A program made the translations under genes and the position numbers. A stretch of DNA of 44,058 bases from a virus: IMG/VR virus record IMGVR_UViG_3300021962_000203, positions 1 through 44,058 of that record. The stretch is one strand, 5' to 3'. Below the pieces are notes generated by a model. The model searched no databases. It saw only the letters and a list, made by a program, of their open reading frames with translations, and had not been told where the DNA came from. This document shows positions 6,517 through 15,484 of this stretch, piece by piece. The first letter of the stretch is position 1; each line of letters opens with the position of its first letter.

Positions 6517-6702
6517 TTATTTTACTTTGGAATAGATAGATGTTTCACCATAATCACGGTGAATTTTGTAACCAACAACTGCTCCCTTAGTGTTCATAAG
6601 TGCAGGCATAAAGACAATTGTAAAAAATACTGCTGGTGCTCCAATAAACAGAGCAGCAACGATTACATAGTAAGTCAGCAGTTCAACTAGAGAGTGTTCC
6701 AT
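6517..6702 (-). CDS. Small one-helix membrane protein in the photosynthesis operon
   Basis: Starting at ATG 6702, the 61-residue protein has a long hydrophobic segment at about residues 9-36 (YYVIVAALFIGAPAVFFTIV) and a polar tail ending ETSIYSKVK. A longer frame from 6750 lies inside the upstream gene and lacks support. Its place between ferredoxin and hli suggests a thylakoid role, but it matches no photosystem subunit I can name with confidence. Confidence 0.65.
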   Translation of the reverse strand: MEHSLVELLTYYVIVAALFIGAPAVFFTIVFMPALMNTKGAVVGYKIHRDYGETSIYSKVK

Positions 6703-6964
6703 TATAAGGGTGTTGTTGTTTGAGTTCAGGATTTGGTTGTGAAGGAACAACTGGGTTCCTTGATTTGTTTTTAATTACGATGAATGCATCGTTTTGATAA
6801 GTGACTGTTCCAAAAGGTTTTGCCCATTTTGGATTTGCGTTTGGACTAGTAGCAGTTCCTGTTACTGCTACTCCACCGATCTCAACAGAAAGTTCGTCAT
6901 TGGCATCCCATCCAAGTTCTTGGAGGGCAATAGCAAATTGTCCTAACATTCCAGGAGTGCCCAT
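6683..6964 (-). CDS. Unknown soluble protein downstream of ferredoxin (93 aa)
   Basis: I choose ATG 6964 because GAGGAG sits six bases upstream; a GTG at 6997 overlapping the ferredoxin stop would give 104 residues. The sequence (GMLGQFAIALQELGWDANDE, then GGVAVTGTATSPN and a proline-rich tail) predicts a helix followed by beta structure. There is no membrane segment. It overlaps the next gene by 20 bases. Function unknown; the operon suggests a redox or photosynthesis link. Confidence 0.6.
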   Translation of the reverse strand: MGTPGMLGQFAIALQELGWDANDELSVEIGGVAVTGTATSPNANPKWAKPFGTVTYQNDAFIVIKNKSRNPVVPSQPNPELKQQHPYNGTLSS

Positions 6965-6993
6965 AACGCGCTCCTCTGGTTCAAGGTTGCCAA

Positions 6994-7287
6994 TCACAGA
7001 TTTTCTTCCTGTTCAGTAAGGATAACACAATCGCTGGTAGGATAAGCAACGCAAGTAAGAATCCAACCTTCCGCTTGTTGCTCATCATCAAGGAACGATT
7101 GTTCTTCATTGTCAACTGTACCAGAAACTAGTTTACCAGCACATGCAGAACAAGCTCCAGCACGACAGGATGAAGGAAGGTCAATACCTGCTTCTTCTGC
7201 TGCTTCAAGAATGTACTGATCATCAGCACATTGAATTGTAGCTTCAGTACCACCAGGAGATTGGAGAGTAATGTTAAAAACTGTCAT
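6994..7287 (-). CDS. petF: Plant-type 2Fe-2S ferredoxin
   Basis: The 97-residue protein has the four cluster cysteines in photosynthetic ferredoxin spacing: Cys41, Cys46, Cys49 ([18 protein letters not shown]) and Cys79 ([12 protein letters not shown]). It carries electrons from photosystem I to reductases. ATG 7287 overlaps the previous tiny gene's stop (TAATG); a TTG 15 bases upstream is unlikely. In cyanophages such a ferredoxin could redirect electrons to phage reactions such as ribonucleotide reduction; this is inference. Confidence 0.95.
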   Translation of the reverse strand: MTVFNITLQSPGGTEATIQCADDQYILEAAEEAGIDLPSSCRAGACSACAGKLVSGTVDNEEQSFLDDEQQAEGWILTCVAYPTSDCVILTEQEENL

Positions 7288-7373
7288 TAGTAGGTTTCGC
7301 AAATTTTTTCAACAGATGCTGCCAATAAAACTAAAAAGGCAACTGATGTCAGTGTAAATAAAAATGATGTCAT
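7287..7373 (-). CDS. Tiny membrane protein before ferredoxin (28 aa)
   Basis: ATG 7373 follows AGGA seven bases upstream; the stop overlaps the petF start by one base. The 28 residues are nearly one hydrophobic helix ([16 protein letters not shown]) with a short polar end VEKICETY. Size and topology resemble small subunits of photosynthetic complexes, yet the sequence matches none that I recognise. Coupling to petF supports real translation. Confidence 0.65.
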   Translation of the reverse strand: MTSFLFTLTSVAFLVLLAASVEKICETY

Positions 7374-7387
7374 TGTCAAGTCCTATG

Positions 7388-7582
7388 TCAGAAAATTCCA
7401 AAAAATAGTTTTCCAGTAAATGCGTAAGAAATAGCACCAGCAATGATTCCCATCATTGCCCAGCGACCATTGTACTTTTCCTTTACTTGATTGGGAGTAT
7501 CCATACCGTAGTTTTCATAATACATTGCAGGTTCTTTAGCAAACATATTCATTTGCCCGAACTCGTTTTTTGTTACCGTCAT
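7388..7582 (-). CDS. hli: High-light-inducible protein (64 aa)
   Basis: The C-terminal half carries the Hli motif KYNGRWAMMGIIAGAISYAF (E-K-Y-NGR-x-AMMG), a single chlorophyll-binding helix, preceded by a longer soluble N-terminus with YYENYGMDTPNQVKEKYNG. It is the first gene of the operon, 27 bases downstream of the -10 of the strong promoter at 7609-7637. Expected in thylakoid membranes protecting photosystems. Confidence 0.93.
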   Translation of the reverse strand: MTVTKNEFGQMNMFAKEPAMYYENYGMDTPNQVKEKYNGRWAMMGIIAGAISYAFTGKLFFGIF

Positions 7583-7608
7583 TATCTTTTGTAAAGATTT
7601 ACAACAAC

Positions 7609-7637
7609 AGTATATATAACACTTTTAGATTTGTCAA
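7609..7637 (-). promoter_or_regulatory. Strong sigma70 promoter for the photosynthesis operon
   Basis: TTGACA (7637-7632), 17 bases, TATACT (7614-7609). The -35 overlaps the stop codon of the upstream GT25 gene (TCT TGA CA). It drives hli through peroxiredoxin, ending at the hairpin 5811-5832. Confidence 0.85.
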
Positions 7638-8437
7638 GAGGTTTCTTGAGTTTGATTTGACGGATTTGTGATTCTACCTAGATAAGGATCATAATCCATT
7701 AAGAAACTAATATCGAATTTTGATCCTTGAGTTTCCCAAAAACCAAACTGCGCTTCATAATTTTTCTTATGAAATACATCTACATGTTCCGGATGAATAG
7801 ATGATCCTAGTTCTGTTCTATAGAGAAGAAGTGGAATAGAATAAGTATTTCCAGAATTATACAAAAGATCATCTGCAACTGGACGAGGTTTCATTCCATT
7901 ATCAAGTCTATACTTATCAACACCTTTAATGTGATGTTTGATAAGTTTTTCAGCATGATGTCGATTAATCAAATAACATGCTGTAGAGAAGTCATTTACA
8001 AACCTCTTATGAAGTCTAACATGGATATCTCCAGTACAAATAATAGCAATCTGAACAACATCCCAATCGTAAGGAATTCTTGAATAAAAATCATTCCAAG
8101 TAAAGTTCCAATATCTTACCAGATCCAAACTACAATCATCTTCCATAATGATTGCATAAGGACTATCAGATGTATCGTACCAGTGTTTGATTGCTTTTAA
8201 GTGTGATGTAATACATCCAATTTCACCAGAAGTAACGCTTGGAGGATATGTGCCTTTTAAGATGCTACCAAGGTCATCTTCTCTACCATCATATGCAGAG
8301 ATACGAGTATAGTTTTGAATCTCCCAATATTTAAATTGATCTTCCATATATTGTTTTCTTTCCGGTTGACCGTCAAGATTTATATAATAGATTGGACCAA
8401 TATTTCTTAGTTTGTAAGTAGATTTATTTTTATCCAT
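7634..8437 (-). CDS. GT25-family glycosyltransferase
   Basis: Resembles GT25 transferases of LPS or LOS synthesis: IYYINLDGQPERKQYM near the N-terminus, then EIGCITSHLKAIKHW and the acidic metal-binding PYAIIMEDDCSL. It is 267 residues, normal for the family. GT25 enzymes usually add galactose, but the sugar here cannot be read from sequence. Last gene of the glycan cluster; overlaps its upstream neighbour by 8 bases and its stop codon overlaps the next promoter. Confidence 0.85.
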   Translation of the reverse strand: MDKNKSTYKLRNIGPIYYINLDGQPERKQYMEDQFKYWEIQNYTRISAYDGREDDLGSILKGTYPPSVTSGEIGCITSHLKAIKHWYDTSDSPYAIIMEDDCSLDLVRYWNFTWNDFYSRIPYDWDVVQIAIICTGDIHVRLHKRFVNDFSTACYLINRHHAEKLIKHHIKGVDKYRLDNGMKPRPVADDLLYNSGNTYSIPLLLYRTELGSSIHPEHVDVFHKKNYEAQFGFWETQGSKFDISFLMDYDPYLGRITNPSNQTQETS

Positions 8438-9224
8438 TAATCTTTTTTAGTAATAAAGAAGTTTTAAGAAATGAACTAGGTGAATTGATAATAATATTCG
8501 TTCTTGATAAAATTGTCAAATCAATTAAAGAGTCAATAACACTTTCTTTAGTTCTTTCAACATTATCACACCAAGAAGAATTTTCATTTACTTTCTCAAC
8601 ATAATGATCTTTTTCTCTGATAATAACATTATCAAGTTGATTGAATTTTTGTTCGGTTGATTTGTCATCAGACAAGACAAAGAATTTATTTTCTTGTTGA
8701 TTCTGAATCCATTTATATTCTCTATCAAATTTAGGAACAACTGTATCAAAATCAGTTGCTCTTAGATGAACTCCAATAGTAAATTCATCAATTTCATTTT
8801 CAACAATAAACTCATTTGACTTATCCAAATACAGAGACTTGAAAGGTATAGTTTTACCAGATTCGATTACCAAACTCTCATCCATCCAATCTGGAATCCA
8901 GTTATTATTATAAACATAATTTCCATCGTCCAATATAGGAAGACTTTCAATTCCAGAAAATGAATTAATATTATAATTCTTTTTTCCGACTACAAAATCT
9001 TGATGCATAATAAGGATGCAATCAGTAAAATTTTGTAGAGGTTCATCTATAACTGCGATTTCTTTATTGTCAAAGATTTCATCAAAAGATAACCTACATG
9101 CAGATGTATCTCTCCAATTTACAACTGGAATAAGATTGTAGTGATTAGATACTGCAAGACCACCTAGAAGAGTTCCATACCTATTTCCAAACCCACCATC
9201 ACAATAAATGAATAGTTTGTTCAT
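8430..9224 (-). CDS. Fucosyltransferase-like glycan enzyme
   Basis: The 264-residue protein begins with an FGNR nucleotide-binding-type motif (YCDGGFGNRYGTLLGG), contains GVHLRATDFD, the H-x-R-x-T-D motif of GT11/O-fucosyltransferase-like enzymes, and ends with a conserved-type INSPSSFLKTS segment. This fits a GDP-fucose-using transferase. Substrate is unknown, and it could be a distant family member with another donor. Start and stop overlap both neighbours. Confidence 0.6.
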   Translation of the reverse strand: MNKLFIYCDGGFGNRYGTLLGGLAVSNHYNLIPVVNWRDTSACRLSFDEIFDNKEIAVIDEPLQNFTDCILIMHQDFVVGKKNYNINSFSGIESLPILDDGNYVYNNNWIPDWMDESLVIESGKTIPFKSLYLDKSNEFIVENEIDEFTIGVHLRATDFDTVVPKFDREYKWIQNQQENKFFVLSDDKSTEQKFNQLDNVIIREKDHYVEKVNENSSWCDNVERTKESVIDSLIDLTILSRTNIIINSPSSFLKTSLLLKKING

Positions 9225-9808
9225 GTTACAGCAATTAATCTATCATCAGTTTTTTTGTGTAGATCTAGTTCAACAATATGCACTTCTCTATCAGGATAAA
9301 GACCTAGAATAAAATCACGAAGATCTGTAGCATTCTCTGCAGTTTGAACATCTTCACAAATATAAATTCCACCCTCATTTAGATATGGAAAATAATTCTC
9401 AAAGTTCTTCATTTGCTGAGTAAGTTGATGATTCGCATCATCAATAATAATATCAAAACTTAGATCTTGAAAATGCCCTTCAATAAGAGTTGGACTTTCG
9501 CAGTCAAAATTGAATAGAGTAATTCTTTGATGACTGTTTACATCTGCCATTACAGCATCACCATCAACAGGTTCAAACTGGTAATGCCACTGACCATCTT
9601 TCTGTGAGAAATCTTCTACTCCATAAATCTGAGAATTTTCAAAATACTTTTCCCACATCTTTAGAGAACCACCGAATAGAACTCCAATCTCAAGAACATT
9701 AAGTTCTTCAGTTCTACGATCAGAAAAAGTTTGCTCATACCAATCAATATATGAGTGTGCAGTTCCTTTATCAGTTTTAAACTGGGTATGAATATCAGTT
9801 AATTTCAT
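9221..9808 (-). CDS. SAM-dependent methyltransferase (class I)
   Basis: I use ATG 9808, preceded by GGAGAG, giving 195 residues (MKLTDIHTQF); a start at 9841 lies inside the upstream gene. Motif I is LNVLEIGVLFGGSLKMW and an acidic motif IIIDDANHQ follows, as in methyltransferases acting on sugars in glycan and antibiotic pathways. It probably methylates a sugar of the cluster's product. ATGA overlap with the next gene. Confidence 0.75.
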   Translation of the reverse strand: MKLTDIHTQFKTDKGTAHSYIDWYEQTFSDRRTEELNVLEIGVLFGGSLKMWEKYFENSQIYGVEDFSQKDGQWHYQFEPVDGDAVMADVNSHQRITLFNFDCESPTLIEGHFQDLSFDIIIDDANHQLTQQMKNFENYFPYLNEGGIYICEDVQTAENATDLRDFILGLYPDREVHIVELDLHKKTDDRLIAVT

Positions 9809-10595
9809 ATGATTCTCTCCATTGATCATAAAGTTCTTCATTTAAATATTGATCTACTTCTAGATCCATTGATGATTGATTTTGAACAGACATTACTCTT
9901 CGTTCAAAATTAGTCACAGGATCATCTTTAGTAGACCCATTACTCTTAAAGTGAACAGTGTAAGTTTCATCTGTCAATTCAGAATCAGCACATACTTCAA
10001 GTTCATTCAAATATCCAATATTAAGATCAGAACTTTCTCTAAGAATAGTGTTCATTGCTGGTGTTTCGTGAGGGAATGGTGTTCCATTCTCACCAAATTC
10101 TTTCATTTTATTAATCCACTTCTGAACAAAAATCTTTGACTTTTGTGGATTATTAAAGACTACAAAACTAGCAATCTCACTAATAAAGATTCCATCAGCA
10201 CGAGTATGTCCACCAGTTTTCATAGTGGTTACTTGAATATCATACTCAGTATTAATGAGAGATTCAATATCTTTCATAACACAAACATCACTATCAATCA
10301 TCACAACAGGATGATCAAAGTCAATCATATGAAATAGTTTATTCAAAGTTTGAGTTTTCATTTGAGTTGCTTTTACCCAACCTTCAGAATGAACTCCACT
10401 ATATTCATCAGAACAGTCTGTATCTAAAATACTAATTTTATTTTTACTAGCAATAGATTTGCGATATTCACCGAGTCCACTATCTGCAACATAAATCCTA
10501 TCAATATTTTTACAGTTTTTTAGAACTGAACTTGTGAAAATATCAAGGAAGGGATAATAAGACTTATTCGCTGTTGTAAAAATACTATACTTCAT
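9795..10595 (-). CDS. Glycosyltransferase, GT-A fold (GT8-like)
   Basis: The 266-residue protein reads MKYSIFTTANKSYYPFLDIF at the start and has a DxD metal site in HPVVMIDSDVCVMKD, with IASFVVFNNPQ and a late His/Glu-rich region. This fits a retaining nucleotide-sugar transferase of the GT8 or similar group; donor and acceptor are unknown. Overlaps the neighbouring genes at both ends (ATGA upstream). Confidence 0.65.
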   Translation of the reverse strand: MKYSIFTTANKSYYPFLDIFTSSVLKNCKNIDRIYVADSGLGEYRKSIASKNKISILDTDCSDEYSGVHSEGWVKATQMKTQTLNKLFHMIDFDHPVVMIDSDVCVMKDIESLINTEYDIQVTTMKTGGHTRADGIFISEIASFVVFNNPQKSKIFVQKWINKMKEFGENGTPFPHETPAMNTILRESSDLNIGYLNELEVCADSELTDETYTVHFKSNGSTKDDPVTNFERRVMSVQNQSSMDLEVDQYLNEELYDQWRESYEIN

Positions 10596-11134
10596 TTAAC
10601 CACTTGAGCAACGATAATGTCATTAGGTACATGACCATTTTCATATGATACCTCATACTTATTATTAATGGCAAATACCCTTTCAACAATCTCTTCTTCA
10701 GAAATTTCCCATCCCCAGGTGCTCCCTTTATCACCAAAAAGACGACGATCATCAATTAGAAGAGTATTAGTTTTAGTTTTTAATTTAGAAATTTCTTCTA
10801 GTTCAAAAGGCAGAGGACATTTATATTGACCCTCTACATCTCCATCCCAGTGAGCATCTAACCAGAATGTAGTCTTACCACTAATCTTTTTTAGAACATC
10901 ACCAAAAACCTCAAAGGTATCACCTTCAATAATAGTAACTCTACCTTCTTCGATTTCATTGGCAAATTTTTCTCTATTAAATTGCGCCTTTTCAGGATCA
11001 ATCTCAATAGAATAGATCTTTTCAAATCCACACTCTAGTGCAACTTCAACTGCTTCTCCCCAGAGTGTACCAGTTTCCACAAAATTTTTGTTCTTATATT
11101 TACTAAGAACTTCTTTTGACAATGTAGTGCTCAT
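10592..11134 (-). CDS. SAM-methyltransferase-like protein (180 aa)
   Basis: A short Rossmann-type protein: FVETGTLWGEAVEVAL is motif I-like, then YSIEIDPEKA (acidic residue for ribose binding) and TTFWLDAHWDGD. It looks like class I methyltransferases found in polysaccharide loci. Tight overlaps with both neighbours show operon expression. It differs from the other methyltransferase in this cluster, so the two are probably not recent duplicates. Confidence 0.65.
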   Translation of the reverse strand: MSTTLSKEVLSKYKNKNFVETGTLWGEAVEVALECGFEKIYSIEIDPEKAQFNREKFANEIEEGRVTIIEGDTFEVFGDVLKKISGKTTFWLDAHWDGDVEGQYKCPLPFELEEISKLKTKTNTLLIDDRRLFGDKGSTWGWEISEEEIVERVFAINNKYEVSYENGHVPNDIIVAQVVK

Positions 11135-12456
11135 TAAAATCCTCGCTTAATATCAGGTTCAAATGGATAGTTTGATGTAGTCAGGTATTCATGAAGAACT
11201 GACTTATATTTTGAATTCTTAAGTGTATGGTCTAACCATAAAAATTCTTGTACCACATATTTATCCAGATATGGGTAACGGGTTTCGATGCCATAAGATC
11301 CAGCAACATACTCTTCTTTTGCTAAGTATGAAACCATCGTGCTTCCATAGAAGGACGCCCAAGGGAAAATGGTAGACAAGTCTTCTGGAAATAATCCTCC
11401 AAAGTTACTATGAAGAAATTTCTTTTCTCCATTAAATCCATAATCAGAAAAGATTTCATCGGATCCAGAACCAGAAAGATAAACTTTTTTACCTTCTTTT
11501 CTAGCAGTATCACAGATCATAGACAATCCACAAGAACCATTATCATCCTGAAGTCGTCTATCAAACTCATTATAATCGCTACTTGAAGAATAGATACGAT
11601 ATTTAAATTCTTCTACATTACGGTTGATGTAATCACGATATTGCCAACGATTATCCTGCAAGTATTGTCCAGAAGAATTGTCATTAAACATGGAGAATCT
11701 TTTGTCCAAGACTTCTTGATTCTCATGTCCAACTACGGCATATGCTTTATAAGGAACATTCTGTTTGTTCAATTCACATGCAATCCCACCGCTATCATAT
11801 CCACTTGAAAGTCCAATAAAAATACTTTCACGAAGATTCCTAGTGCGCTTACTAACAGAGTTTTCAAATGCAGCAATCCAATCAGAGAAATCTGTTTTGT
11901 GCTGAGTTAAATCAAAGTCATATACATTAAACTGATCAACCTGTTCTCTTGTTTGGAGATTATAAACCTGAGCAATATTTGCATCTAGTTTAGTTACATT
12001 AGTAAACCCAAGAGACTTTACTGCAGACTCATAACTAGCAACTGCTAGTTTCTCTCCGATAGAAAACCATAAAGGTTTGGTTGCAAATACATCCGTAGAA
12101 ATAATAAACTTTTCATTTTTAAAATCTACAAGAGCAATAGCAAACTCTCCATCAAGTTTTTTTACAAACTTATCACCATACTTTTTGTATAGTGGAATCA
12201 AACATTCACCATCAGATTTATAATCTCCAAAATCTTGATAATTATAAATCTGCCCATTATAAACACAGACGATTTGATCGTCATAATCCACGAATGGTTG
12301 TTCAGTAAACTCTCCAGTAATTGATAGAATATTATGAACGAAAGTATATCCATTCACATCAATACTATTCGTAGAGTCTGGTCCACGAAACTTCATGAAA
12401 TGATTTGTATATTCCAAATCATCTACTTCTTTATCGGTAAAAAGAAAACTACACAT
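11134..12456 (-). CDS. Asparagine-synthase-like amidotransferase
   Basis: At 440 residues it has both AsnB-type domains. The N-terminal class II glutaminase begins with Met-Cys2 (MCSFLFTDK), the expected nucleophile, with FRGPDS, VYNGQIYNY and DGEFAIALVD. The synthetase part has the PP-loop SIFIGLSSGYDSGG at about 205-218 and YLSGSGSDEIFSDYG. Such enzymes make asparagine or, in glycan clusters, amidate sugar acids. The location favours the second role here, but free asparagine synthesis cannot be excluded. Shorter than bacterial AsnB (about 550-630) but with both active sites. Confidence 0.85.
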   Translation of the reverse strand: MCSFLFTDKEVDDLEYTNHFMKFRGPDSTNSIDVNGYTFVHNILSITGEFTEQPFVDYDDQIVCVYNGQIYNYQDFGDYKSDGECLIPLYKKYGDKFVKKLDGEFAIALVDFKNEKFIISTDVFATKPLWFSIGEKLAVASYESAVKSLGFTNVTKLDANIAQVYNLQTREQVDQFNVYDFDLTQHKTDFSDWIAAFENSVSKRTRNLRESIFIGLSSGYDSGGIACELNKQNVPYKAYAVVGHENQEVLDKRFSMFNDNSSGQYLQDNRWQYRDYINRNVEEFKYRIYSSSSDYNEFDRRLQDDNGSCGLSMICDTARKEGKKVYLSGSGSDEIFSDYGFNGEKKFLHSNFGGLFPEDLSTIFPWASFYGSTMVSYLAKEEYVAGSYGIETRYPYLDKYVVQEFLWLDHTLKNSKYKSVLHEYLTTSNYPFEPDIKRGF

Positions 12457-13130
12457 TATCCCCTTCTATTATGATTGGATGTTACTATTTGTGGCATTAT
12501 AGAATTACCTCTAATTGTGTTTGCTCTGCCTGGCATAATGGAAGGTTTAATACCAAGTTGATGACAAACGAAAGGAAAACTAATTTGATCTCTTGATGAG
12601 AACATACAGATTTGTTCCCACCACATCATACCCATTCTTTGGGTCAATTCAGTATTCCTTTGCACTCTTACTGGAAGTTCATATAAACCATTGTCCTCAG
12701 GATAACACATATCCCTATAGAAATCAAGTTGATCTTCAATTAGATTGGGATAATCAAATCCAATCTGTTTGACCAACTCTCCTTCTTTATATACACAATT
12801 CCTTTCTGGGTGTTTGAAAACTGCAACATCACTATCATTTAAATAAGTATCAATTACAGTTTTTGGATCTGCTTCCAAAACATGAGTAGAATCTATCCAG
12901 AAATAATAATCATATCCTGGAGCAAATAAAAAAGGAAGCACCTTATAGATTTTGGCGTTCCTTCTATTTTTATATTTTGGATCTGAAGAAAACTCTGCTG
13001 CCTTCTTTACAGACCATCCAGATACATTTGTTTGTCTATCAGAAAAGGCAAAATAATCTACTCCATCATGAGGTTTGATTGGGAGTAAATTATTTGTACC
13101 AATTGATGCTGTTAATACTGCTATCCTCAT
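12456..13130 (-). CDS. DUF616/TOD1-like glycosyltransferase
   Basis: The 224-residue protein starts MRIAVLTASIGTNNLLP and carries the DUF616-like signals DYYFWIDSTHVL (DxD-like), VFKHPERNCVYKE and WWEQICMFSSRDQISFPFV. DUF616 proteins are glycosyltransferase-like. Donor and acceptor are unknown. It overlaps both neighbours by a few bases. Confidence 0.7.
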   Translation of the reverse strand: MRIAVLTASIGTNNLLPIKPHDGVDYFAFSDRQTNVSGWSVKKAAEFSSDPKYKNRRNAKIYKVLPFLFAPGYDYYFWIDSTHVLEADPKTVIDTYLNDSDVAVFKHPERNCVYKEGELVKQIGFDYPNLIEDQLDFYRDMCYPEDNGLYELPVRVQRNTELTQRMGMMWWEQICMFSSRDQISFPFVCHQLGIKPSIMPGRANTIRGNSIMPQIVTSNHNRRG

Positions 13131-13945
13131 ACACGAACTCTAGTCAAATAATATTCCTGACTTTTAATATATCTAGACAATTCATCAGAAGACATTTGTT
13201 GCACCCTTTCCCACTCTCTGTTATTACTTTCCATGTGAGGATTATTGAACCAAGAGTTTTCAGATCTAACATGTTCTAGATGATAGACAGTATCATTGAC
13301 TCTATGAACTGCATATCCAAGTGTCACAAATCTAAAGTATCTCTCAACATCTTCTGGAGCATATGCTACAAAGTTTTCATTTTCTAAACCACCTTCGATG
13401 TAAACATCTCGATTAAAAAATTGACAGAAACCATACTTAGAATAATAATCTTTGGATTTAGATTCTAAAACTTTTAAATCAAAGTCATTATTCAAAAAGT
13501 CTGATACCAATTCATCAGTAGCAAATACTTGTTTTTGATATTCACCATCACCATAAGGATATACTACATCAGAATTTCCATTCAGGATATTATTATAAGC
13601 AAACACATATGATTTAATAGGAAGAATAATATCACAATCATAATTTACTACAACTTTTGTAGTAGAGTCCATGATCATATCATTAAGAACTCTTTGACGA
13701 TGAAATGCAGGTGAGTCTGATTGTTCAAATATATGCTTAATACATGAAACATCTTCACAAAATTCAGTGATCTGTGGAAGAGCATCTCTAGCAAAAACAG
13801 ATTCTTTATCAACTTCCTTTACAATAATATTAGTATCAAAGTTGGAAATGATATAACAAAGACTAGTGATAATATTTCTTAGTCTATCAGAACTTTCAAT
13901 CCTAATAGGAACAATGAAAGTTGCTTCTTTTAAATCAATTTTCAT
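13127..13945 (-). CDS. GT2/GT27-like glycosyltransferase
   Basis: A 272-residue GT-A protein: N-terminal ATFIVPIRIESSDRL, central nucleotide-sugar site VVVNYDCDIILP, and galactosyltransferase-like C-terminal YAPEDVERYFRFVTLGY with a late His (YHLEHVRSENS). The APEDVE segment resembles beta-galactosyltransferase and GalNAc-transferase catalytic regions. Sugar specificity is not known. Confidence 0.7.
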   Translation of the reverse strand: MKIDLKEATFIVPIRIESSDRLRNIITSLCYIISNFDTNIIVKEVDKESVFARDALPQITEFCEDVSCIKHIFEQSDSPAFHRQRVLNDMIMDSTTKVVVNYDCDIILPIKSYVFAYNNILNGNSDVVYPYGDGEYQKQVFATDELVSDFLNNDFDLKVLESKSKDYYSKYGFCQFFNRDVYIEGGLENENFVAYAPEDVERYFRFVTLGYAVHRVNDTVYHLEHVRSENSWFNNPHMESNNREWERVQQMSSDELSRYIKSQEYYLTRVRV

Positions 13946-14687
13946 CAGGATACCTCCGCGTGTCTTTATGTTTTTCAGTTATATACATTAGTTCGTCTCT
14001 ATTGACTAACCAAGAACCTTCTGGATGTTCAACTCTCATATCATATTGTACACCAGAACTACTCATTCGATCTGGGTGTTCACGATTTGCAACTAAAATG
14101 TCTTCCAAAATAATTGGCATACCATGAGCGTATCTCATCCGATGATATAAATCAGTATCAATTAGAAGTTTAATGCTTTCATCCATGTGTATTTTTGCCT
14201 CATTAAGACAGGCGAAGCATGTTGGACTACCTAAAAGATTTCTTCCTTCAAGCATCATATCAGTCCAACGAGGAACCATAGGACGATTAGTAGATTTACC
14301 ATCTACAGTATGAGCAAATCCATGCATCATCCACTTACCATCATTCTCCTCAAACCCTTTATGAATTATTTCTAATGCTTGATCATTTACAAATACATCA
14401 TCCTGATAGATTAATTTAATAATTCTACCTTCGGCATTATCAAAAGCACAATTTGTATTCGGCGCTTGCAATCCTCTACCGTTAGGATTTTTTGTATATG
14501 TAATTTCAAACTCTTCACTTGCATCTTTAGCGAAGTTGAAGATCTCATCATCAACACTATGATCAGAAATTACAATATCAAAGTCTTGAAATGTTTGAGT
14601 TCTTAGAGAATCAAAGATCTGACTTAGATAAAATACTCCTTTACCTTTAAATTCATAAGTGGGAATACATACTGAGATTTCACTCAT
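13935..14687 (-). CDS. GT2-family glycosyltransferase
   Basis: Classic GT2 start ISVCIPTYEFKGKGVFYLSQ, then FDIVISDHSVDDEI and the acidic motif LIYQDDVFVNDQA, followed by acceptor-domain residues including CFACLNEAKIHMDES. It is 250 residues, an inverting transferase acting in the cytoplasm. Overlaps the following gene by 11 bases. Confidence 0.82.
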   Translation of the reverse strand: MSEISVCIPTYEFKGKGVFYLSQIFDSLRTQTFQDFDIVISDHSVDDEIFNFAKDASEEFEITYTKNPNGRGLQAPNTNCAFDNAEGRIIKLIYQDDVFVNDQALEIIHKGFEENDGKWMMHGFAHTVDGKSTNRPMVPRWTDMMLEGRNLLGSPTCFACLNEAKIHMDESIKLLIDTDLYHRMRYAHGMPIILEDILVANREHPDRMSSSGVQYDMRVEHPEGSWLVNRDELMYITEKHKDTRRYPDEN

Positions 14688-15484
14688 AGTTTAACCCACC
14701 TTTCAGGAATGATATCCTTAGTGTCATTATTAGCAGTATATCCACTATCGCCAAACCATCTGGATGGAGCAATAACAGTTCCACGATTCGCTAGCCATGC
14801 TCCCCACCAACTGAAAGAACTATTTGCAATAATGAAATCATTACACATAGACATCAAACACATATCATAACGATTATCATTTCCTTCTGCAATCAAGAAA
14901 CGATCATCAGAAAATAGATCTTGTTGTTTACACCATTCAGGATCATCAGAGAAAATAATTACTTCTCGATTAGAATCAAAATTACTTAAAGCATTCTGAT
15001 AATAATCTACACTACATGGAGGATGATCTTGAGACTTTTGAACATAGTCAGTTCTTCTAACATGTAGAGAAATTGGATTGCTTACTTGAGAAACAAACTC
15101 TTCACAGGTTTTTACTATCTCGGATTTAAATGAAAAATCTTCACGAATACTATCTGAAACATTTTCAAAGTATTTTTCAGTTTGAAAATATCCAAAAATG
15201 GAAACACAATCGGGACAGTTTTTCACATAGTTCTCATCATATGCAAAAGTCTTTTCTTGATAAACTCCCAATAGATTACCATGACATTCTACATGCCCAA
15301 TATGTTCAACTCCAGGAAGTTCAAATGTTTCAAATAATTGATGATCTTTCCATTCATCTTTAAAATCTGAGTGTGGGATACAAAAATTATAATTGTGATA
15401 TGCTGCAATTCCTCTCAGTGCAGCATACTGAAACATTTGATTTCCAAGTCTTCCATGAAGACCTAAATGATTAAACCCAATCAT
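14684..15484 (-). CDS. GT11 alpha-1,2-fucosyltransferase
   Basis: The 266-residue protein shows the GT11 pattern clearly: GLHGRLGNQMFQYAALRG at the N-terminus, ISLHVRRTDYVQ (the H-x-R-R-x-D GDP-fucose site), VIIFSDDPEWCKQ, and the C-terminal FIIANSSFSWWGAWLA. It transfers fucose from GDP-fucose, usually in alpha-1,2 linkage. The two upstream genes gmd and fcl make that donor, so the cluster can both make and use GDP-fucose. Confidence 0.92.
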   Translation of the reverse strand: MIGFNHLGLHGRLGNQMFQYAALRGIAAYHNYNFCIPHSDFKDEWKDHQLFETFELPGVEHIGHVECHGNLLGVYQEKTFAYDENYVKNCPDCVSIFGYFQTEKYFENVSDSIREDFSFKSEIVKTCEEFVSQVSNPISLHVRRTDYVQKSQDHPPCSVDYYQNALSNFDSNREVIIFSDDPEWCKQQDLFSDDRFLIAEGNDNRYDMCLMSMCNDFIIANSSFSWWGAWLANRGTVIAPSRWFGDSGYTANNDTKDIIPERWVKL

